Positions 1 through 8,009 of a stretch of DNA of 50,156 nucleotides are shown in pieces. The translations under genes were made by a program, and so were the position numbers. The stretch is from an uncultured Bacteroidales bacterium (GTDB lineage: Bacteria > Bacteroidota > Bacteroidia > Bacteroidales > FEN-979). How positions within the stretch are numbered: the first letter of the stretch is position 1; each line of letters starts with the position of its first letter. The notes under the pieces are model-generated. The model was not told the origin of the DNA and ran no database searches. It worked only from the letters and a program-made list of their open reading frames with translations. Where the stretch lies: the NCBI GenBank assembly GCA_903875045.1, contig CAIQUS010000235.1, positions 1 to 50,156 of the forward strand, written 5' to 3'.

Positions 1-141
1 GCTTTTTCGCAAAGGACCGCAAAGTTATAGTTATCTGTGAGTTATCTCTGCGGCTCTTTGCGGCTTCTTTGTGTTCTTTGCGGTTTAACAATTTTTTAAA
101 TGGTGATTTGATGAATAAACGACTTTTCGGAGTGGACTCAA
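1..141. repeat. MITE-like element, copy 1 (left end cut by window edge)
   Basis: This is the right-hand part of an element found complete at 16896-17091. From about base 20 onward the two copies match with only about six differences by eye, including the shared terminal stretch GACTTTTCGGAGTGGACTCA (121-140). That end is the exact reverse complement of the left end of copy 2, so it is a terminal inverted repeat. The interior is made of CTTTGCGG/CCGCAAAG words that can fold back on one another. No reading frame is apparent. It lies just upstream of the promoter of the first gene. The left end is outside the window. Confidence 0.8.
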
Positions 142-209
142 ATCTCAAATTCCAAATCTGAGGCCACTCATACAAAGATATTAAAGTTACCCGGATGAAT
201 CATTTTTTC

Positions 210-217
210 TACCTTTG
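210..217 (+). promoter_or_regulatory. -7 promoter element TACCTTTG
   Basis: The sequence matches the Bacteroidota -7 consensus TAnnTTTG. Transcription would begin near base 224, leaving a leader of about 15 bases before the ATG at 239. This argues against the in-frame TTG at 215 as the start. I see no good -33 TTG at the usual distance. Confidence 0.55.
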
Positions 218-238
218 ATTTCATCTAACCTGCAAAAC

Positions 239-3200
239 ATGAAAACCCATCTCTTTTTTATCATCCTTATCCTGATGATAGCCCAATCAGCCTATACACA
301 GCAACATAATTTTCAGGAACAGCGAATCATTACAGTTCCCAAAACAGGATATGCAATTGAAAATCAGCCAGGAATGAACCCGGCACCCGGGATGGTGGAG
401 ATGAAGTCACCCTCTTCCACCCTCAACTGGCAGGCAACCGATGCTGCCGCGATCGACAACTACGCGAAAGTTTCATCACAAAGCCAGAAAACGGCCGCCG
501 GATGGGGATTGAACAACCAGCGCCTTTCGCTCTACAGCACGACCAACATTCCCGACTGGGAAGTTCCCTATACCATCAATGCCTGGGATGAGGTGATCGA
601 TATGACCGAAGATGGCAACTACATCGCCAGCGGGGTCAATGACCAGGTGGAGATATACATACCGGCCTCAGCCGTGGCGCAATGGACAACCACAATTTCA
701 CAAAACGTAAGAGGCATTCAGATCCGGAATGACGGCTGGCGGGTTTTTGTTGCAGCAGCCAACCCGGTAACGCAGGATTCTACATTTGTTTATTGCTTCC
801 AATTTGGTCAGAGTATTCCTGTATGGGTTAAATCCTTTGCGGGCAACTACACAGCCCTGGTGCTGAGTAAAAGCGGGAACCGCTTGCTGCTCGGTGAATA
901 TGGCGGTGGAAATAACAAATTGTTTGTGCTGAATCCCGCCACAGGCGCAGTAATCTTTCAGACTGCCTTTGCAGACCAGTACCCCCCGGCCATTTCGGAT
1001 GACGGGAATTATATTGTCAGCGGCGATTTCAGCGGACATGTTTTTTTATTGGAATACAATGAATCTGCAGCAACCTACACCGAAAAATGGAATTACACTG
1101 TTAACGGTGCCAATTCATGGGTCGCAGGAATGGGTATTTCCGGCGATGGCACCACCATTGCGATCGGAACGCTGATGTTTCCCGCAACCGGTGGAAATGA
1201 CGGGGAACTCTATGTTTTCAACAATTACTCGCCGGTGCCACTGTGGATCTATCCCAGCATGGGCGACATGGTGCAATGCGTGGATCTCAGTTCCGACGGA
1301 TCAATCATCGCTGCCGCGGGCTGGGGACCTTTGAACAACTCCACCCCCGACATTTTACTGTTCCGCAAACAGAGCAACGTACCTTACCTCACCGTTAACT
1401 CACCGGGGTCTAATTTCTGTCTCGACCTTTCTGCCGATGGAAAAATGTGCGTGGCCGGAGGAAAAGCAATTCATGCGCGGGCTTTTGGCAATGGAGGAAA
1501 ACTCTTCAATATCAATTCCGACCCTGGCGGAGGAACCCTGAAAGGCCTGACAGAATCAGCTGCGGTAACTCAACTGTCAGGGGTGAAAGTTCAAATCATC
1601 GGAATGAACAGTTATTTTACTTTTTCCAATGATTCTGCCGAATATGTGCTCAAATATATTCCTCAGGGTATCTATACCGTGAGTTATTCTGCTGTTGGAT
1701 ACTACACACAGGAGATAACCCCCGTGCAAATTACCGACGGCCAGGTTACCACGCTGAATGTCATCATGCATCCAACCGGGAGTGCTCCTGGTTTTCTAAC
1801 AGCAACCCAGGGTGCCGGACTTCAGGTTGATCTTCAGTGGCAGCCATCATCCACTGCAGGTATCACCGGATATAATATTTACAGGAAGCAGTATGCCTTT
1901 GATTATTACCCGGCAACTCCGCTGGGGACAGTCGGACCGGGGCAGATGACCTACACAGACAACACAGCCCTTCCGCTCATTCATTATTATTATGCTGTTA
2001 CCGCTCAACTGCCCGGAAACCTGCAAACCCCCTATTCAAACGATGCCGAAGGCTGGATTTCCACCGGTTTCATCACTGATGAGATCAGTGCCTGGGTAGG
2101 TTCAACCCCAACCATCGACGGGGTGATCACTCCAGGTGAGTGGAGCGATGCATTTGAAGTTGATATCTCCAATTTCCTCGGGCGACGCGACAACATAACC
2201 AGGCCCATCGGCAGCGTAATGGCATGGTTCAAGGTGAATCCGGCAAAGAATTCGCTTTACGTTGCGGTTGATAACACCTTCGACAATATACTTGAGGACC
2301 ATGATGAAATTGCACTCTATGTCGACGACAACAACGATGGCCTCTATCCTGCCCCGGGCGACAGTACGGAAGGCAATTACTGGGCGGCGCATTATGCTTC
2401 GGGTGATGTGATCAAGTTCCGACCGATTTATAACACCGGAGGGGTGGGTTCAACTTTTTTCCTGCCCAACCCGCAAATCAAGGTATCTGCGGCAACCGGC
2501 CATGTTGTCTACGAATTTGTCATCCCGCTCGGCACGGCTTCAAACTGGCAAATTGGTTTCAACAGTCAGGACCAGAGCGGAATTTTCATCTTTGCACTCG
2601 ATGACCCGACCAATTACGACGGCTGGTGGCCATGCCTCAACCAGAATATTTTTACTGCCGAGGGATACGGTGTGATCACTTTCGGCGCGGTTGACGAAAT
2701 TCCACCACCACCCCAGAATCTTACACTGGTCAACCCGGTGGCCCAGAACATCATGCTGCAATGGAACCAGCCCAGCATCACCGATTTCGACCATTTCAAC
2801 ATTTACTGGTCCAATGATGGCGGAACAACATTCCCAAAACTCGACAGTACCGTAGGGGTGCAGTATTTTCTCACGGTTCCCTCCAACGGGCTTTATAAGT
2901 TTTACGTCACCACGGTCGACCGGGCCGGTCATGAATCCGTGCCTTCGAATGTCGTCCAAACCAATGTGGTGATCGGCATAACTGAGCGAAACGTGGAAAA
3001 CGGCCTCACGATGATTAAAATGGGGCCGAACCCATTTATGGATAAGCTTCACATCGATTTTACGGTTTTAAAAGAAACAGCATTGGTCATCCGGATTTTC
3101 GACATGACCGGTAACCCGGTGAAAACACTCTATAATTCCAAAGTGTTTGCAGGGTCGCACCATGTTGCCTGGAACGGAACCCATGATGCCGGAAACGATT

Positions 3201-3280
3201 TACAGCCAGGGGTGTATGTCATTCAAGTCAAGACGGAAAACGGGAGCCCCGTTTCCTTTAAGGTTGTCATGGGAAGATAA
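239..3280 (+). CDS. T9SS-secreted multidomain protein (propeller, FN3, CBM9-like)
   Basis: This is a 1013-residue exported protein. The ATG at 239 gives a clean signal peptide (MKTHLFFIILILMIAQSAYT); an in-frame TTG at 215 would add eight residues but lies at the predicted promoter. After a linker there are WD40/PQQ-like repeats (about residues 75-425, recurring 'SxDGxxxAxG' strands), then a carboxypeptidase-regulatory-like beta-sandwich (about 430-510), an FN3 domain (about 518-600), and a region opening with PTIDGVITPGEWSDA that resembles CBM9/DOMON-type sugar-binding domains (about 620-815). A second FN3 (about 820-905) precedes a FlgD-like T9SS type A sorting domain with GPNPF and PGVYVIQV. 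The family pattern implies export by T9SS and anchoring at or release from the cell surface. The ligand is unknown; carbohydrate binding is an inference. The gene ends convergently, 24 bases from the next one. Confidence 0.85.
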   Translation: MKTHLFFIILILMIAQSAYTQQHNFQEQRIITVPKTGYAIENQPGMNPAPGMVEMKSPSSTLNWQATDAAAIDNYAKVSSQSQKTAAGWGLNNQRLSLYSTTNIPDWEVPYTINAWDEVIDMTEDGNYIASGVNDQVEIYIPASAVAQWTTTISQNVRGIQIRNDGWRVFVAAANPVTQDSTFVYCFQFGQSIPVWVKSFAGNYTALVLSKSGNRLLLGEYGGGNNKLFVLNPATGAVIFQTAFADQYPPAISDDGNYIVSGDFSGHVFLLEYNESAATYTEKWNYTVNGANSWVAGMGISGDGTTIAIGTLMFPATGGNDGELYVFNNYSPVPLWIYPSMGDMVQCVDLSSDGSIIAAAGWGPLNNSTPDILLFRKQSNVPYLTVNSPGSNFCLDLSADGKMCVAGGKAIHARAFGNGGKLFNINSDPGGGTLKGLTESAAVTQLSGVKVQIIGMNSYFTFSNDSAEYVLKYIPQGIYTVSYSAVGYYTQEITPVQITDGQVTTLNVIMHPTGSAPGFLTATQGAGLQVDLQWQPSSTAGITGYNIYRKQYAFDYYPATPLGTVGPGQMTYTDNTALPLIHYYYAVTAQLPGNLQTPYSNDAEGWISTGFITDEISAWVGSTPTIDGVITPGEWSDAFEVDISNFLGRRDNITRPIGSVMAWFKVNPAKNSLYVAVDNTFDNILEDHDEIALYVDDNNDGLYPAPGDSTEGNYWAAHYASGDVIKFRPIYNTGGVGSTFFLPNPQIKVSAATGHVVYEFVIPLGTASNWQIGFNSQDQSGIFIFALDDPTNYDGWWPCLNQNIFTAEGYGVITFGAVDEIPPPPQNLTLVNPVAQNIMLQWNQPSITDFDHFNIYWSNDGGTTFPKLDSTVGVQYFLTVPSNGLYKFYVTTVDRAGHESVPSNVVQTNVVIGITERNVENGLTMIKMGPNPFMDKLHIDFTVLKETALVIRIFDMTGNPVKTLYNSKVFAGSHHVAWNGTHDAGNDLQPGVYVIQVKTENGSPVSFKVVMGR

Positions 3281-3304
3281 CCGTAACGAACGACAAGTCC
3301 CGGG

Positions 3305-4462
3305 TCAGAAGGTCTGCCCCAATCCTACGTAAACGCCGTAATCCTGACGGGCTATGGCAAAATTAATGAAGGCCCTCAGGTTTCTGGAGGGAATTACATT
3401 TACATAAACACCGACACCACCTGACGGAAGCCAGACTGATTGCCCGAATTGGGTAATATTCCCGAACACCTTCCCTGCCCCCATAAAACCGGATATGGCA
3501 AGAAATTTCCAGATATCATAACGTAATTCGACCTGTAAGTTAACCTTCGACCTGTTTACATATTTCCCGCTGGTATATCCTCGGAAACCATCACCCTTCC
3601 CATAATTTGAAAGCTGGTTGTATGGTACATCACCCCACGAACCCTGGAAATAGAACCGCCAGGCCAGGGTGAGCCGCTCGTTTTTCTTTGATAAACTATG
3701 ATAACCGTTCATAAAGCCCGAAATGATAATAAAATCACGGGAGCTGAAAAGTGCCCTGTTGAAATTTCTGAAATTAAGTGAGGCATAAAATCCTTTTGTT
3801 GTCCAAAAAATATTATTGCGTGTATCCCATACCAGCGTCGGGGATAACATACTTTGTGTTTCATTGCCCACAAGTACGCTGTCTTTGTGCATTTTCTCAG
3901 TCGCTGTTGAATCTTTGCCTTTCTGAGTAACGTTACCATAAGCATATTCAAGCCCTGCGTAAAGCCCGCCAACAATTTTCCGGTAGCAGGAGGTTGAAAT
4001 GAAAAACACCTGGTCCGACATCCAGACATAATTTTCTGAATTGCTGCTGATGATCATTGAGTCATTACGGACCCCGAAAAATTTTGACTTCAGGTTGCCA
4101 TACCCGATGGTAAAGATCGCCCGCCATTTGTTGCGGTTCCAGTATACGTTCTGCTTTGCCCCAACTATCCAGCTTCCATACAGATCGAAAAAAAACAATG
4201 CCTCCGAAGAAGATGGCGGGGAAACCCTGTCAGCTTTATCCACATTATATACCAACATGGGAATGATAGCAAATCCAAGCCTCTTCGTTGAATTATACAC
4301 CGGACCGGGAATCATCGTAAAATTAGTTTTATGATCGATTTCCTTTAAGGCGTTTTCGAACAACACAAGACTATCTCCCGAAATGATTTTAAGTTGTGCA
4401 ATGCCTGTCTTGCAGAGGAGGGATAAAACGACAAGCAATCCTATCCGGCAATTTGCTTTCAA
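3305..4462 (-). CDS. BamA/TamA-family outer-membrane barrel (D15-like), no POTRA
   Basis: This 385-residue protein has a signal peptide ending near GIAQ and then alternating amphipathic strands down to a terminal Phe (GLGQTF), as outer-membrane barrels end. The stretch GKGDGFRGYTSGKY (about residues 285-298) matches the conserved loop-6 RG[FY] motif of the Omp85/BamA barrel, and the following strand LQVELRYDIW is also typical of surface antigen D15. Proper BamA is about twice as long and carries several POTRA domains; here the region before the barrel is too short, so it is a barrel-only member of unknown function rather than the assembly factor. The start is a TTG, chosen because it begins the signal peptide and no ATG lies nearby. 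It is divergent from the HEPN-like gene at 4536. Confidence 0.75.
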   Translation of the reverse strand: MKANCRIGLLVVLSLLCKTGIAQLKIISGDSLVLFENALKEIDHKTNFTMIPGPVYNSTKRLGFAIIPMLVYNVDKADRVSPPSSSEALFFFDLYGSWIVGAKQNVYWNRNKWRAIFTIGYGNLKSKFFGVRNDSMIISSNSENYVWMSDQVFFISTSCYRKIVGGLYAGLEYAYGNVTQKGKDSTATEKMHKDSVLVGNETQSMLSPTLVWDTRNNIFWTTKGFYASLNFRNFNRALFSSRDFIIISGFMNGYHSLSKKNERLTLAWRFYFQGSWGDVPYNQLSNYGKGDGFRGYTSGKYVNRSKVNLQVELRYDIWKFLAISGFMGAGKVFGNITQFGQSVWLPSGGVGVYVNVIPSRNLRAFINFAIARQDYGVYVGLGQTF

Positions 4463-4535
4463 TTGGTGATTGAATTAAAAGAATCGGTAAATTTACAACA
4501 TGATTCAAAAAATCACCGCTTAAACATTTCCAGGC

Positions 4536-5003
4536 ATGAAAAAAAACAGTAAATCGGGCAAAACTACCATCAAAGGAGGTAAAAAAATGTTGGTCAAAGC
4601 AGAACTGGCCATGAAAAATGAATTTTATCTGGAAGCTTCGTGGATCATCTCAGCCATCCTGGAAAAACGCTTAAAAAAAATTCTTGAAAAAGTTGAACCT
4701 CAAAAACCGGGATTGTCTAACACATTTGATCAAAACATCAAGCGTATCAAACATTTGCGACTGACTTCCAACCAAATGCTGCTGACAGAACATTTCGGTA
4801 TCCCGATGATTGATGCCTTACGAATCTGGAAGAACCAGCGCAATGAGGTGATGAAAGACATGCTGGTGCGGCATATTACCAAAGACCGGCTGGAAAGACT
4901 GGCCGGAGACGGGAGCCGGATGTTAAAGGAATGGGATGGCTGTGTAAAAGCCTTTAAAAAGGATTTTAAAAAGAGGATCGTCTTACCGGCTACCACCACC
5001 TGA
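4536..5003 (+). CDS. Small HEPN-like all-helical protein, altered motif
   Basis: The protein is 155 residues, predicted almost entirely helical and very basic. The layout fits HEPN-fold proteins: a first helix with EASWIISAILEKRLKKIL (about 33-50), a second around NTFDQNIKRIKHL, a third with IDALRIWKNQRNEVMKDM, and a last helix. HEPN ribonucleases carry R-x4-6-H in the third helix, typically RNxxxH; here it reads RNEVMK, with Lys in the His place, so catalysis is doubtful. An internal ATG at 4587 is preceded at six bases by AAAGGAGGT, an unusually good Shine-Dalgarno for this phylum, and would give 138 residues without the Lys-rich N-terminus. No nucleotidyltransferase partner is adjacent. 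The 3' end overlaps the convergent TolC-type gene by 14 bases. Fold assignment is by eye. Confidence 0.6.
   Translation: MKKNSKSGKTTIKGGKKMLVKAELAMKNEFYLEASWIISAILEKRLKKILEKVEPQKPGLSNTFDQNIKRIKHLRLTSNQMLLTEHFGIPMIDALRIWKNQRNEVMKDMLVRHITKDRLERLAGDGSRMLKEWDGCVKAFKKDFKKRIVLPATTT
4572..4580 (+). promoter_or_regulatory. Shine-Dalgarno-like AAAGGAGGT inside the HEPN-like ORF
   Basis: A near-perfect anti-16S complement lies six bases before an in-frame ATG at 4587. Strong Shine-Dalgarno sites are rare in Bacteroidota, so this may mark the true or a second start, or may simply be coding sequence (Lys-Gly-Gly-Lys codons). Confidence 0.35.
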
Positions 5004-6294
5004 TCCCTGCCAGCCGGCATAATTCCATCCTTGATAATAGCAGGTTATATTCAAACTGAAGACGGCTAAGCTGGGCATCTTTGTAATTCGTCAGAGAGGT
5101 AAGCAGATCCAGGTTGGTGATGACCCCGTACTTATATCGATCGGTAGCAAGATCCTGGGCAAGCTGGGCCTGTTTGATCAGGGTGTCGGCGCTGGCCAGT
5201 TTTTTCCGGTTCTTTTGAATATCTTCGAGCGAATTCAATAAATCCTTGTTCAGGTTTACTTTCTGCGTTTCCATGGCCTGTTCCGTGGCTTTGAGGTTAA
5301 TGGTCGCCATCTTTTTCTGCAATCCGGGACGTGACGACGAAAGGATCGGAACATACACACCGGCTCCTATGAAATAATTAAAAGTAAATGCATCAATCGA
5401 AGGCATGAATCCGTTTTTAAAACCCACACCGGCCAGGAGATTCATGGTTGGCAAACGATTCCGGTTGGCTGCCTCAATGTCCCAACCGGCCGATTTGATT
5501 TTATCACCGGCAACCCTGAGCTCCGGATTTTTTTGAAAAGCAAGGCTGAAGATGGAATCGGTTGCGATTTGAAAGGTAGATTGATCCACAACGGTATCGT
5601 TCAGGTATGCCTGACCGCTATTACCGGTGAGCATGCCCAGCAGGTTGTACTGTTTGTTGCGCTGGGTCAGCAGATCAGTATAGAAATTCCCGGCATTGGT
5701 ATATTTAACCTGGGTTGAAACAAGATCATACATGAGTGCATCGCCGTTTTTAACTTTCACACCAATCTGGTTCAGGGTTGACTGCAATAAACTGATCTGT
5801 TCCTGCTGAACGACCATACTTTTGTTAAGAAATATAATGGAATAATACACCTGGGCTATCTGGTAAGAAAGCTGAATTTTAAAACTTTCAAAATTGTCCC
5901 TGGAGGTTTCCAGATCACTTTTCGCTTTGTTCACATTGACAGGAGTTCGTAAATCAACCAGAGGCTGGGAAAGGCTTACAGAGGCATTGTAATTCTCAGC
6001 CGGCTGGATCGCTACTTCCTGAACCAGGCCCTGGCCGGTCGGAAACGGGATAACAGGCGTCGGGTATTGATGCCGATAGGAAAGATCACCCCCGGCAACC
6101 GGCAGATAACCGGCTTTGCCAAGGCTGACCTTCACTTCACTCATCCTCACCATCTCGCTCATTTCCGCCATCCGCGGATATTTCTGAAACGACTGTTCAA
6201 CAAGTTGCTTCAATGAATTTGGAACAGTGATTTCCTGAGCTGGCAACATGCCACTGCAAAGAAACATGGTGATGATAAAAAACAGAACTCTCAT
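4990..6294 (-). CDS. TolC-family outer-membrane efflux channel
   Basis: This 434-residue protein has a signal peptide (cleavage near LPAQ) and the two-fold repeated helix-strand pattern of the outer-membrane efflux (OEP) family: long helices rich in Gln/Asn/Lys, LSQPLVDLRTPVNVNKAKSDLE around residues 100-120, and a C-terminal YKYGVITNLDLLTSLTNYKD that matches the family's 'G..s.ldvl.a...l..a' signature. It should form the outer-membrane duct of a tripartite pump. It is the third gene on the minus strand after the HlyD-type adaptor and the MFS pump, separated from the pump by 144 bases that carry a palindromic repeat. This supports a single EmrAB-TolC-like operon, though the long gap leaves room for independent expression. 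The 3' end overlaps the convergent HEPN-like gene by 14 bases. Confidence 0.9.
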   Translation of the reverse strand: MRVLFFIITMFLCSGMLPAQEITVPNSLKQLVEQSFQKYPRMAEMSEMVRMSEVKVSLGKAGYLPVAGGDLSYRHQYPTPVIPFPTGQGLVQEVAIQPAENYNASVSLSQPLVDLRTPVNVNKAKSDLETSRDNFESFKIQLSYQIAQVYYSIIFLNKSMVVQQEQISLLQSTLNQIGVKVKNGDALMYDLVSTQVKYTNAGNFYTDLLTQRNKQYNLLGMLTGNSGQAYLNDTVVDQSTFQIATDSIFSLAFQKNPELRVAGDKIKSAGWDIEAANRNRLPTMNLLAGVGFKNGFMPSIDAFTFNYFIGAGVYVPILSSSRPGLQKKMATINLKATEQAMETQKVNLNKDLLNSLEDIQKNRKKLASADTLIKQAQLAQDLATDRYKYGVITNLDLLTSLTNYKDAQLSRLQFEYNLLLSRMELCRLAGIRWW

Positions 6295-6311
6295 ACGATT
6301 ACGATTCTAAT

Positions 6312-6435
6312 GGGGCTGAAGCCCCGGTTTAAATAACCTGTCCCTTGTTACAGTCAGCTAAAGCTGACTGCAATAGATATTTGCGAACATTTTTTCATAC
6401 CCTATTTATTGCAGTTGACTTTAGTCAACTGTAAC
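6312..6435. repeat. Compound palindromic (REP/BIME-like) element
   Basis: Three short hairpins lie in the gap between the pump and channel genes: GGGGCT-ga-AGCCCC (6312-6325), CAGTCAGC-TAAA-GCTGACTG (6351-6370) and CAGTTGAC-TTTA-GTCAACTG (6412-6431). The second and third with their flanks are also reverse complements of each other (about 6349-6377 against 6407-6435, with a few changes that keep each stem paired), so the unit can fold as two small hairpins or one long one. No run of T follows on the minus strand, so it is not a classic terminator. It could stabilise or split the operon mRNA. Confidence 0.7.
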
Positions 6436-6438
6436 TGT

Positions 6439-8001
6439 TCAATGTGCTTCTCCCGCCTTTTGAATCTGTTCCCCGGTGATCCGCCGGTTGCGGGTAAATA
6501 AAATCAAAGGAAACGCAATGAGAATAAAAAGTGTGGCATAGAGAAATGCATCCAGGTAACTCAGCATGTAGGTTTGCTTCATAATGGAAATTTCAATCAC
6601 CCGGTAGGTTTGTTGCTGAAGGTTAGCTGCCACAGGAAGTTTTGATTGCAGGCCCTGGTAAATCTGATTGAACCGTTCGGTAAACTGGTATCCGCCGTTA
6701 TAAATATTGCTGATAAGGTCGGTGCGGTGAACTGCTACGCGATGGGCAATGTAGTTGTTGATAATGGCAATTCCGAATGATCCGCCAAGTTGCCGCATCA
6801 TGTTATTGAGGGCAACTCCCTGGGGAATGTCTCTTGGCTGGAGGCCCTGTACAGCCATGGCATTCAGGGGGACAAACAGGCAGGCAAGCCCGGCGCCTCT
6901 GACCATCAGGGGTAAAGCGAAGAAACCGGAGGTAACATTCAGATCGGCCCTCGACATCAGGATCCCGAATCCCATGAGGGTGATGAATCCGATGGCTACA
7001 AAAACTTTTGGAGGGGTGCCTGCCTGCAGGCTCTTTCCGATAAAAGGCATAATAAACAGTGATAAAACAGACGCCGGCAATAAGGTCAACCCTGTTTCAT
7101 AGGCGGTATATCCAAGTACCCGTTGCAACATCAGCGGGAAAATAAAAACCGAGGTGAAAAGGATAAACCCGACAATAAAGGTGAGAAGGGTTGTCAGGGC
7201 AAGATTCCAGTCTTTTAATATCCGGAGATTCACCACAGGCTGCTTTTGCCTCAATTCCCACCAGATAAAGGTTATAAGCCCGACCACAGCAACCAGGGTA
7301 AGCCAGATAATCAGTCTGGAATCAAACCAGTCATCGGCCTCTCCTCTTTCAAGCACATACTGCAGGGAGCCGATCCCGATGGTCAGCAGGAAAATACCTG
7401 ACCAGTCGATCTTTGGTTTTACCTTTATGTCGAAACTGTTTGGGATAAACCGATATGTAAGAAAACTGGCCACGATTCCAAATGGGACATTGATATAAAA
7501 AATCAGTGGCCATGAATAACTGTCGATGATGATGCCCCCAACCGTTGGTCCGAGCGTTGGCCCCAGTACGATACCCATGCCGAACAAGGCCGAAGCAAGG
7601 CCCCGCTGTTTGCCTGAAAAGGTTTCGAAAAGGATGGATTGCGAGGTTGAAAGCAATCCACCGCCGCCAAGCCCCTGTACAAATCTCCATAAAACGATCT
7701 GCCATAAGGAGGTTGACATCCCGCAAAAAACTGAAGCGATGGTGAAAATCGCAATGGAGGCCATGTAATACCGTCGTCGGCCGAAATAAGCTGCCAGAAA
7801 ACCTGTCATTGGAATAATGATTACATTGGCGATGGCATACGAGGTGATCACCCAGGCGATATCTTCGATGGAGGCCCCCAGATTTCCGGCCATCTGGCTC
7901 AGTGCAACATTCACAATGGAGGTGTCGATCAACTCCATGATGGCTGCTGAAATCGTCGTAAGGGCAATGATGATCCTGGCTATTTTACTGATAGAAGACA
8001 T
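6439..8001 (-). CDS. EmrB/QacA-type (DHA2) MFS drug efflux pump
   Basis: The protein is 520 residues with about 14 hydrophobic segments, as in the DHA2 drug:H+ antiporters. The N-terminus carries ELIDTSIVNVALSQMAGNLG (the DHA2 'D.tivnvALp.i...l' motif in helix 1), followed by WVITSYAIANVIIIPMTG, the LAAYFGRRRYY loop (motif A) and LGPTLGPTVGG (motif C, about residues 146-156) with the downstream WPLIFYINVPFG that is typical of EmrB. It would export amphipathic or toxic compounds across the inner membrane, passing them to the adaptor encoded eight bases upstream and the TolC-type channel downstream. The substrate cannot be told from sequence. The C-terminal tail is short and charged. ATG start; family length is usual (about 510-530). 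Confidence 0.92.
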   Translation of the reverse strand: MSSISKIARIIIALTTISAAIMELIDTSIVNVALSQMAGNLGASIEDIAWVITSYAIANVIIIPMTGFLAAYFGRRRYYMASIAIFTIASVFCGMSTSLWQIVLWRFVQGLGGGGLLSTSQSILFETFSGKQRGLASALFGMGIVLGPTLGPTVGGIIIDSYSWPLIFYINVPFGIVASFLTYRFIPNSFDIKVKPKIDWSGIFLLTIGIGSLQYVLERGEADDWFDSRLIIWLTLVAVVGLITFIWWELRQKQPVVNLRILKDWNLALTTLLTFIVGFILFTSVFIFPLMLQRVLGYTAYETGLTLLPASVLSLFIMPFIGKSLQAGTPPKVFVAIGFITLMGFGILMSRADLNVTSGFFALPLMVRGAGLACLFVPLNAMAVQGLQPRDIPQGVALNNMMRQLGGSFGIAIINNYIAHRVAVHRTDLISNIYNGGYQFTERFNQIYQGLQSKLPVAANLQQQTYRVIEISIMKQTYMLSYLDAFLYATLFILIAFPLILFTRNRRITGEQIQKAGEAH

Positions 8002-8009
8002 TGCCGTGG

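Noticed and set aside
2540-3052. 170-codon minus-strand frame inside the first gene
   Set aside because: Opposite to a clear coding region with T9SS and FN3 motifs; no independent evidence for translation.
3305-4462. BamA, the outer-membrane assembly factor
   Set aside because: The protein is too short and lacks POTRA domains; only the barrel motif is present.
6312-6435. Rho-independent terminator between the pump and channel genes
   Set aside because: The hairpins are not followed by a T run on the minus strand; a repeat element fits better.
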